From Odontesthes bonariensis (lineage: Eukaryota > Chordata > Actinopteri > Atheriniformes > Atherinopsidae): DNA of 64,000 nt. Position 1 is the first letter of the stretch; the number at the start of each line of letters is the position of its first letter. Shown here piece by piece: positions 55,190 to 64,000 of the stretch. Location: assembly GCF_027942865.1 (NCBI RefSeq), contig NC_134519.1:35410941-35474940 (forward strand), read 5' to 3'. Both the position numbers and the translations under genes were made by a program. A model generated the notes under the pieces. The model made no database searches and was not told where the DNA came from. It saw nothing but the letters and a program-made list of their open reading frames with translations.

Positions 55190-55770
55190 ATGAGGCCTTT
55201 ATTACTCTTGAATTTCATGAAGCTGGCTGGTAACCAGTAACTTTATCTGCAGCAAAGAAAACCTTTGTGTTTTTTTTCCCAGTGGCAATCTTAATTAATA
55301 CTAGTTCAACCAGGTGAATACATAATGAAACCAGTTGATAAATTACCAGAGTGAAAACCTGTCATCAATACAAACAGTAGCAACTTTGATTCATCTAAAA
55401 TACAGAATGAAACTTTGTTTTAACCTTAACATACAGCTCCATATATTATGGCTTTATGTCATAGTAGTTTTATAGAAAAATCATTGGATTGGATCTTCTA
55501 ACTTGTGTGAGATTAAAGAAAGCTTGCAACCATAAAAATTTTGAAATGTGTATGCAAAAGTACAGTAATGTTATCCATACAACTTTACTTTTTAATTCCT
55601 AATTACTCATTGCAAATTTTGTTAATAAGAAAATAAGTGAACATGAGATAACCAAGTTACACACCTTAAGAGTTTTAATTGTCACCCTCCCAAAAAAAAT
55701 AAATAAATAAAAATCTGCTTTTGATTTTAACAGCTATTAGGATACAGAGCTCAGTCTTTTCAAGTTAAGC
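55190..55770. other. AT-rich intergenic spacer
   Basis: No gene, transposon or structured repeat recognised; a short AAAT run (AAATAAATAAATAAAAA) at about 55,697-55,712. Confidence 0.5.
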
Positions 55771-55781
55771 ACAGACTTAGT

Positions 55782-55787
55782 TTTATT
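55782..55787 (-). terminator. Distal polyadenylation signal candidate for rnf2
   Basis: AATAAA on the minus strand (TTTATT on the plus strand), the most distal of three such hexamers downstream of the rnf2 stop codon before the spacer sequence. Confidence 0.4.
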
Positions 55788-56107
55788 GTCCAAACAGAAA
55801 TACGTTGTATACAGTTATACAGTTTCTACACAGACACAAATTGGTACAAAATATGACAAGAGTGATGCATATTTTTCTCTTTCCTAAAGTACAAGAGATA
55901 CAAATCTGTGACAAGCTTTGTGGGTCCAAGTGCCACAATAAAAGATTAACCAAAGACTCAGCATCATATAGCGATGGGTTCACCTTCAACCATTTCCAGG
56001 GAACCTTAGTCTACCTTTGTTTTTTTGAAAACTGAAAATCAATTTATTTGTTGTCTACAAGTTATGACACAGATTCTAAAAAGCATTTATCATTTCCCCA
56101 AAGACAA

Positions 56108-56159
<52 letters not shown>

Positions 56160-56184
56160 CATACATACATACATACACACACAC
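56108..56184. repeat. (TA)n - (CATA)n - (CA)n microsatellite
   Basis: About 23 TA units followed by CATA units and a short CA run, lying in the putative rnf2 3' UTR. Confidence 0.95.
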
Positions 56185-57837
56185 GCACATACATACACAT
56201 GCTTAACATACATATAAAATGGATCGTATTGGAACATTTGAAGGTCTGCAAATCTCTTTAGTTGGTTTCCTTTTCAACAAAAAAAGAAATAGCTTTGTAG
56301 AAAGTTCTGTCAGTAGTGAATACTGTAATGGTCAGTCCGAAAAAACAAAACAAAACAAAAAAATAACACATTATCCCTCTTCCAATAGCAAACCGTTTCC
56401 TCTCCATGTTCTAAAAGACATTGAAGAACGCCACAGAGAACAGAATAGAGTTTGTTCCTACAGGTAACAGATCAGAACAACAGAGCAAAGATTCTCTGGA
56501 ACAAGTGGGTGATTCCAAATGACCACCCTGTCTGATCCATCCAAAGGTGTTGCCTTACGGGTATGCGTATACTCTAAGCTGAGTCCTGTTGATCGCATGA
56601 CTGGATTGTACTCAATCAATGCCCAGCAGCTTGCAGGCATCTGTGGTTTTAAGACTACAGAGCAATGTAAGAACTGTCCGCTGCACTGGGGGCTGCAGTT
56701 CAAAGCGGCCATATTCTCAGTGTGAACGCACCTTTTCCTTATTCAACATATTGTGGAATAAATTCCCCTTTGGAGACCATGCAACACTTTGCAGCAAGTG
56801 AGACCAATCAAATCCCAAAAATCTGTCCAATTCAACCGCTGATACGGTTAAGGCCACTGAACACCTCTGGTTTAAGTTTAGAATAAAAAAAGTTACAGAT
56901 TTAACTGCTTTTCAGATGGAAACTTAAGTGAATTCTAAGCATCTCCAATATTGATTTCTTTAGACAAGAATAGCCAAATTCAAACAACAAAATCCACCAT
57001 GAACGTTTTTAACTTAAGCGTTCGTATTACTCAAATAATCAACTGGTGCTGAGGATTTGCATTCTCTTCGTCATGTGATCAAAGAATTATCTGATTAGGT
57101 GTAAATGACAGTAGTGTCTGCCTGTTATCTTTTTAACCAAAGCACATCACAGACATCTAATGCAGAACCCAGCAAAATGTGGCAGCTTGGGAAAAGGGTA
57201 CGTGTCTACTTTAAAGTTCAAATCATGCATCTTCTTTCCATCATGTGGTTCAGATGCAGATGTTTGAAACATGTGGATCGTGTCCATGGGCAGCCTCTGT
57301 CTGCCACTGCATTCTGCATTCTGCATTCTTTTAATTGTTGTTGGAACTTTATTTGGTCATTATAATACATAATTCCTGCTAATCAATATGTTCAGACATT
57401 GGTGGACAAAGTTTGTCCAAAAAGCATCATGTTACATAGTGAGATGAGGACCCACAGGTTACCACGGGTTCCCACGTCAGGGACAGAGCACGACACACAC
57501 CTCACACCAGATGCACCACAGAACTGTTCTGTTGATCCATTTTCTGTCTGGAAAGCAGCTAATTCTCTACACTCACTGTGCAACCTGCTGAACTGATCTG
57601 CTACCGCCTACAAAAAGAAAGAAAGAGACGGAGAAAGGGAGAGGAACTACAAAAAGTTTTTTCTTTTTACAGGAGTCCTTTCGGGGTTGAAGTGAACCCC
57701 ATTTCTGCCACACACACGTGCTCCTCTCCTCTGGCTTGTGTGCAGTTTTTGTGCAGAGGTGTAGCCGAGTTCATCCGTTTGCTTTCGGGTGGTGAGTGTC
57801 TGATGCGTGTGTGTGAACGAGTGTGTTCTTATCCAGC

Positions 57838-57939
57838 TTACTTGTGTTCTTTAGTGGGGGCAAAGTACAGCTCCATGGGTTTGTTGACCTTCCAATACTT
57901 TTCGCTGACCAGCTCCAGGGAGAATGAACCGTTCAAAAC
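57838..57939 (-). CDS. rnf2: rnf2 terminal coding exon
   Basis: 33 codons plus TAA. The acceptor is TTCGTAG before GTTTTGAACGG. It encodes [18 protein letters not shown] and ends [11 protein letters not shown], the final part of the RAWUL domain. It was too short to stand out as an open frame and was found by homology to the known RNF2 C-terminus. Phase 0, matching the upstream exon ending in ACC. Confidence 0.95.
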   Translation of the reverse strand, partial: VLNGSFSLELVSEKYWKVNKPMELYFAPTKEHK

Positions 57940-60900
57940 CTACGAACAGAGTTCAACAGTGGAATCAGATACTTCTACGTTATTCTTAGATTTTCTCATC
58001 ATCATCAGTTTTGCTTTTTGCCGTTTCAAAGACTTTAAAGGATATACTACCTGTTCAGTCACATGGTAATACTAGTAGGAAAAGATTTTCTGCTGGAATG
58101 TTATCCTGCATATGATTCAGTGCATGAGTTGATGTAAGTAAATCAATATAAATATTAGGGGTGGGCGAAAAAAAAAAAAAAAATCGATTCATGTACATAT
58201 CGCGATTTTTAATGGGATGATTTTAAAAATTGATTTTTCTCCCTGGAATCAATTATATTACGTCATATCCATGTCCAGAAACACTTCATCATTTCATTAC
58301 ATTAAGTTACGTTAAAACTAGCCCACATTTGTGCTGTGTGGATATTTCAATTCATTTTGTAACTGTAAACTTTAAGAAATGCTGTACATGTTAAGTAGCT
58401 CTTTTTGTCTGAGTTGAAATAAATGTCAGCTGCTGGACTGACTGACACAGACTGATGTGCGTTGTTTGTGGGAACGACATTCATTCTAGAAGTGTATGAT
58501 TCAACTTGTTTGTTTTTTAAGAAGGAAAAGAAAATTGCAATTACTGATTATATCGAATTGCAATACTTGTAGAATCGCAATTATCAAGAATCGTGATACA
58601 ATCGAATTGCGACCAAAGCATAGTAGTAAATATCAAACTTTGGTTTGTGTTTGGTAGTTTTCAGTCTTTTGTGCTTAGATTTAAATGTAACTAAAGCTTT
58701 TTGAGGACTTGTCTTCATATGACTGTCAGATATGGTGCACATTTCTCTCTTTAGCAAAGAGCAGGTGATTATTGTGGCTCTGTGGATACTCACGGTGAAC
58801 TGGTTTCCAGCAGTAGGTATGTAGATGGTGTACTGTTTCTCCGATGCTGCCTCCACGTTAACAGGACTGGCCTCAGCATTTCTCCTGAGCTCCTCCAGAG
58901 CCAGTCGGACTGCCAAGTATTTAGACAAATGATCCACCGTAGCGTTACCCGATGTCTTAATGTAGCGGGGGACAAACTCCACACTGCATGGATAGAGTCC
59001 CGGAACAGGAGCGTAAATTAAAATACATACTAGCCAGATGTGGTTGCATGTTCACGGCTAATTTCAACAACTGTGTTTTAGCAAATGGTCTCCAAGCTTG
59101 CAATGTATTTTGAAGAATTGTATTTATTCAGGTGATGTAGAGCAGCAGAAGTGTTTAGTACTGATATTCGGTGTTGGAACTTGAAATAATACAGATGACT
59201 CAGGTGTGGTGTTAGATTTTAGCATTTTGTGGATACCTGTTGTGATCATCCTTCTCCATCAAGGTTGGATGAGGCCTAAACACCAGTTCTATTTCGCTGG
59301 CACCCACATCCATCATGGAGTCCCCACCCCCGTTCTCAGCAGCGTTATCCATGTCCAGACCGCTGTCATCGCTCATCTTGGTGCGCTTGATGCTGGGGCC
59401 TGCCTCCTGGGGAACCACAGCAAAGTATAGAACTGCTGGAGATCCTGAATGTCTTTGCTGTTCAGACTGCAATCATTATGCTACAGTACTCATCATCTTT
59501 CTATTCGTCAATCCAGGCGATTCCCGGGTGGAAACGTAAACTTTGCCTTTTGCTTTGCCACTTTTGTGTTCAGATTAAAAACATGTTAGAATAATTCGAT
59601 TTAGAATGTAGTAACTGACAGGATGGGTAATATGACTGAATGGTAACAGAAGGTATATCCTGGTGTTCTGGTGCTGGTTATCCCCTCTGCCCCGTCCTCT
59701 CAGCCCCAGCTCATCCATCTGCGTCTGCCTGGGGTTTCTCCCTGTGAAAGGGAGTTTTTTTCTCTCCACAGTGCACGCTCAGGATGGAAGATTGGATCAA
59801 AAAGAAGTTTTGATGCAATGTGTTGGTTTTTGTAACTGGCTTTGTATTAAGGATAGTTTAAGTTGCTTTTAAGGATAGTCACTGAACAATAAGGAATCAA
59901 ACAGTCGTTGAGATCTTGTTGCTATGGAGATACTGTGATTTAACCTGATGCGTTCCCACCACCACAAGGTGGCAGTAATGTGTTCCACCAGCTCTGCCAG
60001 GTTCCAGCACAACAGATCTGGCATAATATGAGCCGAGGCAGTAACGCTTCTCAAACAAAGCAAAACAACACTTCTGTGTACAACTCCATCCAAATTAAAC
60101 AAGAATGATGAGCACAAACTCTACCATGTAAAGCTAGCAAGTCATCAGTGTACCATGAAAATGATTGAATAATTCCACTCATTTCAAACGGTACTTTTCT
60201 TTACATATATAGCTGCATAATATATTTACAGCATACATTTTTAAGTATTAAATGCCTGTACTAAATGTAAACAGCTGTGCAATAAACAAAAATAGAAAGA
60301 ACATAAACAACAAGTCTTCCCTGTTTAAATAGCAAAATCGTAAAATAATTCAATGAAATTTATAGCGTCTGATGAGCAGTATGGATTTAAAAGGTCAGTG
60401 TACCGTCAGCTGGAGTCAGAACTTACCTGGTTACTGTGGACAGAAGCATTGCTACAGTGGGAGGAGTCTCCATTGTCCTCGGCTCCGCTGCCGTTCTCCA
60501 CCGTGTGTCTCTTCCCACGCTGCAGTCTGACACAGAGAGGAGAAGTCATGTCTTCTGTCTTCTGTCATGTCTCAGCCACTTCCAACTGTGTGTTGGCAAT
60601 GTTTGTGTCTGTGTGTGCGTGCTCACCTGGTCATAGCCTGGATCTTCAAGCCCTCTTCAATGCTATGGGAAAGGGCTTGCTGATTATTGTGTTTGCTAAT
60701 ACGGGCCAAAACTCTCTCCTGGTGGGCTTCATACTCGTCCCGGCTGGGATAAATTTTACCTGGAAGTGGATGAATGCATCATACGTCTTTACACATAGCA
60801 GTTCTCTGCTACTCTTTGCCTGCCAAAAAGTCACAATTTAACATGTGGGTGTTGTCTCACATTAAGGCGAGACACTACAGGTGAAAAGGGTAATATTTTA

Positions 60901-62290
60901 TAGATATCACCATGAAACTTCCTCAGTTTCCTTCCTCAAAAATGTATTGAGAATTGAGAAATTTGTATGTTTAATTATGCAAATGAGGCATTATCTCATT
61001 AAATATGCAAACATTTGCATATATTTCCGGAAGATAGATCTGAACATATGATAAAGCCAGGTGCAAAATTCTTTTTTCATTTTGTTTAGACACAGAATGA
61101 AAAGAAAATTACAGAGGGATTTCAGGATATCTGCTTCCATTTCCTAGGAAATCAAAATATACTGTCCATAGCCTAAAAAACATCAATTTTCGCCATATTG
61201 TTTTTATTATAATGTCACATAAATCAGGCCAGGAATGTTTTATCAACAAGTCCTTCTGTAAATATCTTCAGAATACTGCTCAGTGTATAACTGGAACGTT
61301 TGGTGTTAGTAGATGCTCCATAGGCTGAGATATTGATACTGGAAAAATACAAAAAAACTGATTTTGAGAAAACGGCATTTAAAGATTTAAATAGGGGAAT
61401 TCATTTTGGTACATTTGGGCGAAATGTACTGCCACAATTAAACAAAATGTGATGAAATAAACATTTTAATTTATGTTTTGAAATAACACATATTGAAGGA
61501 GTAGACTGGCCCAAAATCTAGAAATTGACCACTGCATGAAAAATCCCTGTTTTTGCCCGCCGTGTCTCGCCTTAAGGCACTAAACTGATGTATTTGCATT
61601 AAATCACACATGCTTTGAAATGGAGAGATTTCAGGTACAACTACAGGATGTTGCTCTAGCTGCTGCACCATGGAACTTATGCTGCGTGGTTAGAACAGCG
61701 TTTCAGTCAAAAGGCTTTGGGATTGTTTGGTATAACCAGCAGAAGTTTCACTGCCACAGAAGGAATAAATCCAGGCACTGCTCGTCATCTAAACTGCAGA
61801 GACGAGGCACAGCATGCCTCACAGCTGTGACACATGAAATGCATCGCTACAGCAACTCAGTCAGGCGGCTGGTGGCCATAAACAGTTAAAAAGTGAACTG
61901 CTGACAGACATCCAACAGTGCAGAAACCTCAGAAAGTAGCCAGAAGCTTTTACACTGAAATGTTGGAAAACCACAGTAAATACTGACTTCTTATTTTTTC
62001 AACATGTTTGTTTAGAATGCTCCAACATGAAATGTCAACATCAAATATTCAAACATATCAAATTTCAATCATAGAGAATTCCCTTAATAAAGGTCCAAAA
62101 AACAACTAAAGAAACCTCCTGTATATAACAATGCATTCTGAATGATTACAATTAAACAATTGTTCAATATTGATTCAGCATACTTTATCCCATTTGTAGT
62201 TACTTACTAATTAGAGCATCAAAATTTGGGTCTGGGCGCAGGGACCTCTTAGACACAAGCTTCTTACGACAGGTGGGACACTCTTTATTA
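57838..62290 (-). CDS. rnf2: RING2 (RNF2) E3 ubiquitin ligase, 3' part, six exons
   Basis: Minus-strand gene encoding the catalytic subunit of Polycomb repressive complex 1, a nuclear E3 ligase that monoubiquitinates histone H2A (Lys119 in mammals) when its RING pairs with a PCGF protein. Visible coding exons, 5' to 3': 62,290-62,208; 60,759-60,627; 60,526-60,427; 59,406-59,237; 58,983-58,794; 57,939-57,838 (stop TAA). All borders are GT-AG and phases match. The translation covers the last RING zinc pair (CPTC), the [19 protein letters not shown] segment, the acidic/Ser linker and the C-terminal RAWUL domain that binds CBX or RYBP/YAF2. It ends APTKEHK as in vertebrate RNF2. Residues such as [20 protein letters not shown] favour RNF2 over RING1. 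The N-terminal exons, with most of the RING, lie beyond the right edge. Confidence 0.95.
58157..58613. mobile_element. Candidate hAT-like remnant in last rnf2 intron
   Basis: It starts AGGGGTGGGCGAAAA with an A-run and ATCGATTC, resembling the AGGGGTGGGCGAT terminus of fish hAT-type miniature elements. It ends around ATCGAATTGCGACC with several inverted AATCG/CGATT motifs. A matching second terminus was not found. Confidence 0.35.
58794..58983 (-). CDS. rnf2: rnf2 exon: RAWUL domain core
   Basis: 190 nt; acceptor TGCAG, donor GTGAGT. It completes a split Ser codon, then reads [35 protein letters not shown] and [18 protein letters not shown]. This is the ubiquitin-like RAWUL fold that docks CBX chromodomain proteins or RYBP/YAF2. 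The join with the upstream exon gives [12 protein letters not shown], whereas other vertebrate RNF2 proteins have a shorter linker before RYIKTSGN. The extra residues come from use of the TGCAG acceptor, the only one nearby that keeps the frame. Confidence 0.93.
59237..59406 (-). CDS. rnf2: rnf2 exon: linker and start of RAWUL
   Basis: 170 nt; acceptor CCCCAG, donor GTATCC. It encodes [20 protein letters not shown] (basic nuclear-signal-like KRTK plus acidic linker), then [20 protein letters not shown], the first strand of the RAWUL domain. It begins in phase 0 and ends two bases into a codon. Confidence 0.95.
59665..59855 (+). mobile_element. Old L2-type 3' UTR fragment in rnf2 intron
   Basis: GGGTTTCTCCCTGTGAAAG, followed by the CTCTCCACAGTGCACGCTCAGG and GGAAGATTGGATC motifs, matches in order the diverged 3' UTR of L2-B at 52,130-52,300. 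It is more decayed than L2-B. Confidence 0.7.
60427..60526 (-). CDS. rnf2: rnf2 exon: Ser/acidic linker
   Basis: 100 nt; acceptor GTGTCAG, donor GTAAGT. It completes an Arg codon and reads [19 protein letters not shown] and [14 protein letters not shown], the disordered linker between the RING half and the RAWUL domain. Confidence 0.95.
60627..60759 (-). CDS. rnf2: rnf2 exon: segment after the RING
   Basis: 133 nt (2 + 43 codons + 2); acceptor CTTCCAG, donor GTGAGC. It encodes [20 protein letters not shown] and [20 protein letters not shown], the conserved helix-rich segment following the RING finger that wraps the PCGF partner in PRC1 structures. Confidence 0.95.
60862..61575. mobile_element. 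TTAA-flanked miniature element in rnf2 intron
   Basis: TTAA at 60,862-60,865 followed by GGCGAGACAC, and GTGTCTCGCC followed by TTAA at 61,572-61,575. These are perfect 10-bp terminal inverted repeats with a 4-bp target duplication. The inside is AT-rich, with no coding frame. TTAA targets are used by piggyBac and Kolobok families, so this is probably a non-autonomous derivative of one of them. It contains ATGCAAAT at 60,977-60,984 and the palindrome ATGCAAACATTTGCAT at 61,005-61,020. Confidence 0.7.
62208..62290 (-). CDS. rnf2: rnf2 exon: end of RING finger
   Basis: 83 nt (1 + 27 codons + 1); acceptor CCTTGCAG, donor GTAAGT. It encodes [19 protein letters not shown] and [12 protein letters not shown] holds the last two zinc-binding cysteines of the C3HC4 RING; the following basic [10 protein letters not shown] patch contacts nucleosomal DNA and histones in known PRC1 structures. 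The exons with the first six zinc ligands were searched for up to 64,000 and not found, so they lie further right. Confidence 0.95.
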
Positions 62291-62337
62291 CTGCAAGGAC
62301 AGGAAGGAGAACAGACAGTAAAACAATACAATCATCT

Positions 62338-62358
62338 CAAAGAAGAAGAAGAAGAAGA
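62338..62358. repeat. (AAG)n microsatellite
   Basis: Six AGA/AAG units just upstream of the rnf2 RING-end exon on the gene's strand. Confidence 0.85.
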
Positions 62359-62515
62359 GTGATCCGACAGTCAAGTGTTGACAGGAAAGTCGCTGGATGA
62401 AAATGCTTTGATAGAAACAGGCACAGCTCTGTGTTCATGAACTGATGAGTAAGAAACACCCTGCAAAGAGCGTCAAATCCAGCCAGTTTAACAACAATCA
62501 TCCACCAATCTCCAT

Positions 62516-62917
62516 TTAAAGATCTCATTGTAGGATATTTTCCTAACAGAGCACTTCGTTCCCAAACTGCAGGTTTACTTGAGGTTCCCAGAGTTTCTAA
62601 AAGTAGAATGGGAGGCAGAGCCTTCAGTTATCAGGCCCCTCTCTTGTGGAATAAGCTGCCAGTAAATGTGCGGGAAGCAGACACCCTTTCCACTTTTAAG
62701 ACCAGGCTTAAAACTTTCCTTTCTGATAAAGCTTATAGTTAGGGATGGCTCAGGTGATCCTGAAACATCCCATAGTTAAGCTGCTCTAGGCCCAGACTGC
62801 TGGGGGGCCTCATCTATCACACCTTTCCTCACTTTACTCTCTTTATGTATATGTGATATTATTGTGGTCATTAACTCGTGTTTCCCTGTTCCAACAGGTA
62901 TCCTTTGAATGGTGTTA
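62516..62917 (+). mobile_element. L2-B family 3' fragment in rnf2 intron
   Basis: 402 bases nearly identical to 51,674-52,075 of L2-B: the end of ORF2 (from the codons for DLIV through STFKTRLKTFLSDKAYS, stop TAG) and the first part of the 3' UTR. A few substitutions are visible, for example GTAGGATATT for GTAAGATATT. It is truncated at both ends and antisense to rnf2. Confidence 0.85.
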
Positions 62918-64000
62918 AAAAAAAACTCAGATACAGTATTAGGGGACCACTAAAGCCTATAAAAATATATAAAAGCCATAGCACCTTTAATGTTAAACAT
63001 TCCAAATGCATTGTAAGCTCAGTATGGGAGGATTATAACAGCAACACAATCCGCTCCATTCTAATCCCTGAAAGCCTGACGCTTGGTGTATTCATCCTGT
63101 TGTGGCACAGCGCCTCACGCCATAATGGAGGTCCCAAAAGCTGGTGCTCTGTGGGCTTTGGTGTCTTTTGAAATTTTAGTAGCCTGGCAGATGCTGAGTA
63201 AGGGCTGGGTTTGGCAAACAGGGAAAGCTGCAGGGAAGAGTGTGATCAGATCCAAGCAGATCCACTGAAACCCAACAAGTTCAAACCATTATGACCAGAG
63301 GTCGACCTTTTAATCGGCGGCCCATTTTGGTCTCTTTTCACCTGATGGGCTGATTATTAGCACGCTAAGCAGAATAAAGCTGCTGGTCATGTTTACTGGA
63401 CTCGCTGCAGCCTTTCACTGCAAAAACATTTCATCAACACAGGCTCTTAAAAAGTTCAAATGCTGGCCAGTTACAATGTCTGCAAACAAATGAGAAGAAA
63501 ATGCAGAGAGGCCGTTTCCTGCAGCTTTAAACAGGGAGAGCCACCTGAAGATAAGGTGCACTTTATTTAGATTGTATTGTTTACAGATGGTAAAGACAGT
63601 TACCCAATGCTGCTGAGTCCAGTTACACAAAACTTTACATTTCTTGTTTATTCTTTTGGTTACTTGAGGTTTATTTTATTTCAAATCAGTCAAATGCAGA
63701 CTAACAGCCAGTTTAACGTGAGAATGCACCCATAGCTGTGCAAATTCTGGGCTTATTTTCTACTCAGACAAAACAATACACAAAATGCTGCTTGATGCTG
63801 CTGCTCGACTATTGTTTATTTCATTCATGTAAGCGACAAAGCACTTTTTACATGTCAATTCCCGTATTTTCCAGAGTAGAAGTCGCACCGTTTTTTCATT
63901 TCGTTTGGCCGGCCATGCAACTTATTTATCAAAATACATATAATTTAACATGTCTTTAAAAGTAAAATTCATACGACTGACATGAACCAAGGAGTAAACT
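62918..64000. other. rnf2 intron or 5' flank, no gene seen
   Basis: No coding exon recognised on either strand. A terminus-like AGAGGTCGACC with TTTTAATCGGC at about 63,297-63,318 resembles the ends of hAT-type elements. The stretch ATTAGGGGACCACTAAAGCC at about 62,939 may belong to a dispersed miniature element. Both are tentative. Confidence 0.4.

Larger units (their letters stand above)
55771..57837 (-). other. rnf2: Putative 3' UTR of rnf2
   Basis: About 2 kb immediately downstream of the rnf2 stop codon with no competing coding frame. Minus-strand AATAAA signals lie at 57,348-57,353, 56,043-56,048 and 55,782-55,787, allowing alternative 3' ends of about 0.5, 1.8 and 2.06 kb. Vertebrate RNF2 transcripts have long 3' UTRs, so this extent is plausible. 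The actual cleavage site cannot be read from sequence alone. Confidence 0.5.

Noticed and set aside
57578..58069. 163-codon plus-strand frame
   Set aside because: It overlaps, on the opposite strand, the rnf2 terminal exon and 3' UTR, and has no homology of its own.
58157..58613. Complete hAT miniature element with paired termini
   Set aside because: Only one convincing terminus (AGGGGTGGGCG) is present; the other side lacks its inverse, so it is listed only as a candidate remnant.
57838..62290. ring1 instead of rnf2
   Set aside because: The RAWUL region lacks the long Gly-rich insertion typical of RING1, and the linker and C-terminus match RNF2 ([31 protein letters not shown]).

Overview
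The window is vertebrate nuclear DNA, most probably from a ray-finned (teleost) fish. It holds a spliced rnf2 (RING2) gene whose protein is close to the fish form. It also holds L2-type LINEs with an SGNH-esterase ORF1, Harbinger-, THAP- and hAT-like DNA transposon remnants, and AT-rich introns with long microsatellites. Nothing bacterial is present: the very long open frames at the left are a by-product of a tandem repeat.

Positions 1-37,689 (59% of the window) are one uninterrupted minisatellite/satellite of about 1,795 monomers of 21 bp. The array runs off the left edge. Consensus, in two pieces: TTTAAAGGGA then CAGTTCGCCTC. Monomer variants are arranged in a nested higher-order pattern of three modules: H1 (about 1.8 kb), H2 (777 bp) and H3 (about 1.7-2.3 kb). 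The H1-H2-H3 series recurs every 4.3-4.9 kb with local irregularities. Each module starts at a monomer with one extra A. Most contain one monomer with a missing base. Two reading frames per strand contain no stop in the consensus, so frames of up to 4,027 codons arise automatically; they begin at TTG or GTG rather than ATG. The right edge has more diverged monomers, then a pyrimidine tract ending in CAG and a 40-codon open stretch that looks like a terminal exon.

Positions 37,833-55,190 are a transposon graveyard. There is a broken THAP-domain exon (minus strand), a candidate TTAA-flanked element, and a 5'-truncated L2 element (L2-A, plus strand, about 40.1-53.3 kb). L2-A was hit first by a Harbinger-like element (TSD TAA, 25-bp terminal inverted repeats) and by a second, nearly full-length L2 (L2-B, with an SGNH ORF1 and an EN/RT ORF2). 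A 4,825-bp piece of this nest (40,979-45,803) is then tandemly duplicated at 45,804-50,628, with only one difference noticed. Two further antisense LINE fragments and a hAT-like terminus follow.

Positions 55,700-64,000 hold the 3' half of rnf2 on the minus strand. Six coding exons run from the last part of the RING finger to the stop codon, all with canonical GT-AG borders and matching phases, followed by a putative 2-kb 3' UTR. The 5' exons lie beyond the right edge. Its introns carry a 714-bp TTAA-flanked miniature element, an L2-B 3' fragment, an older L2 tail and hAT-like remnants. rnf2 is the only gene in the window that I consider functional.
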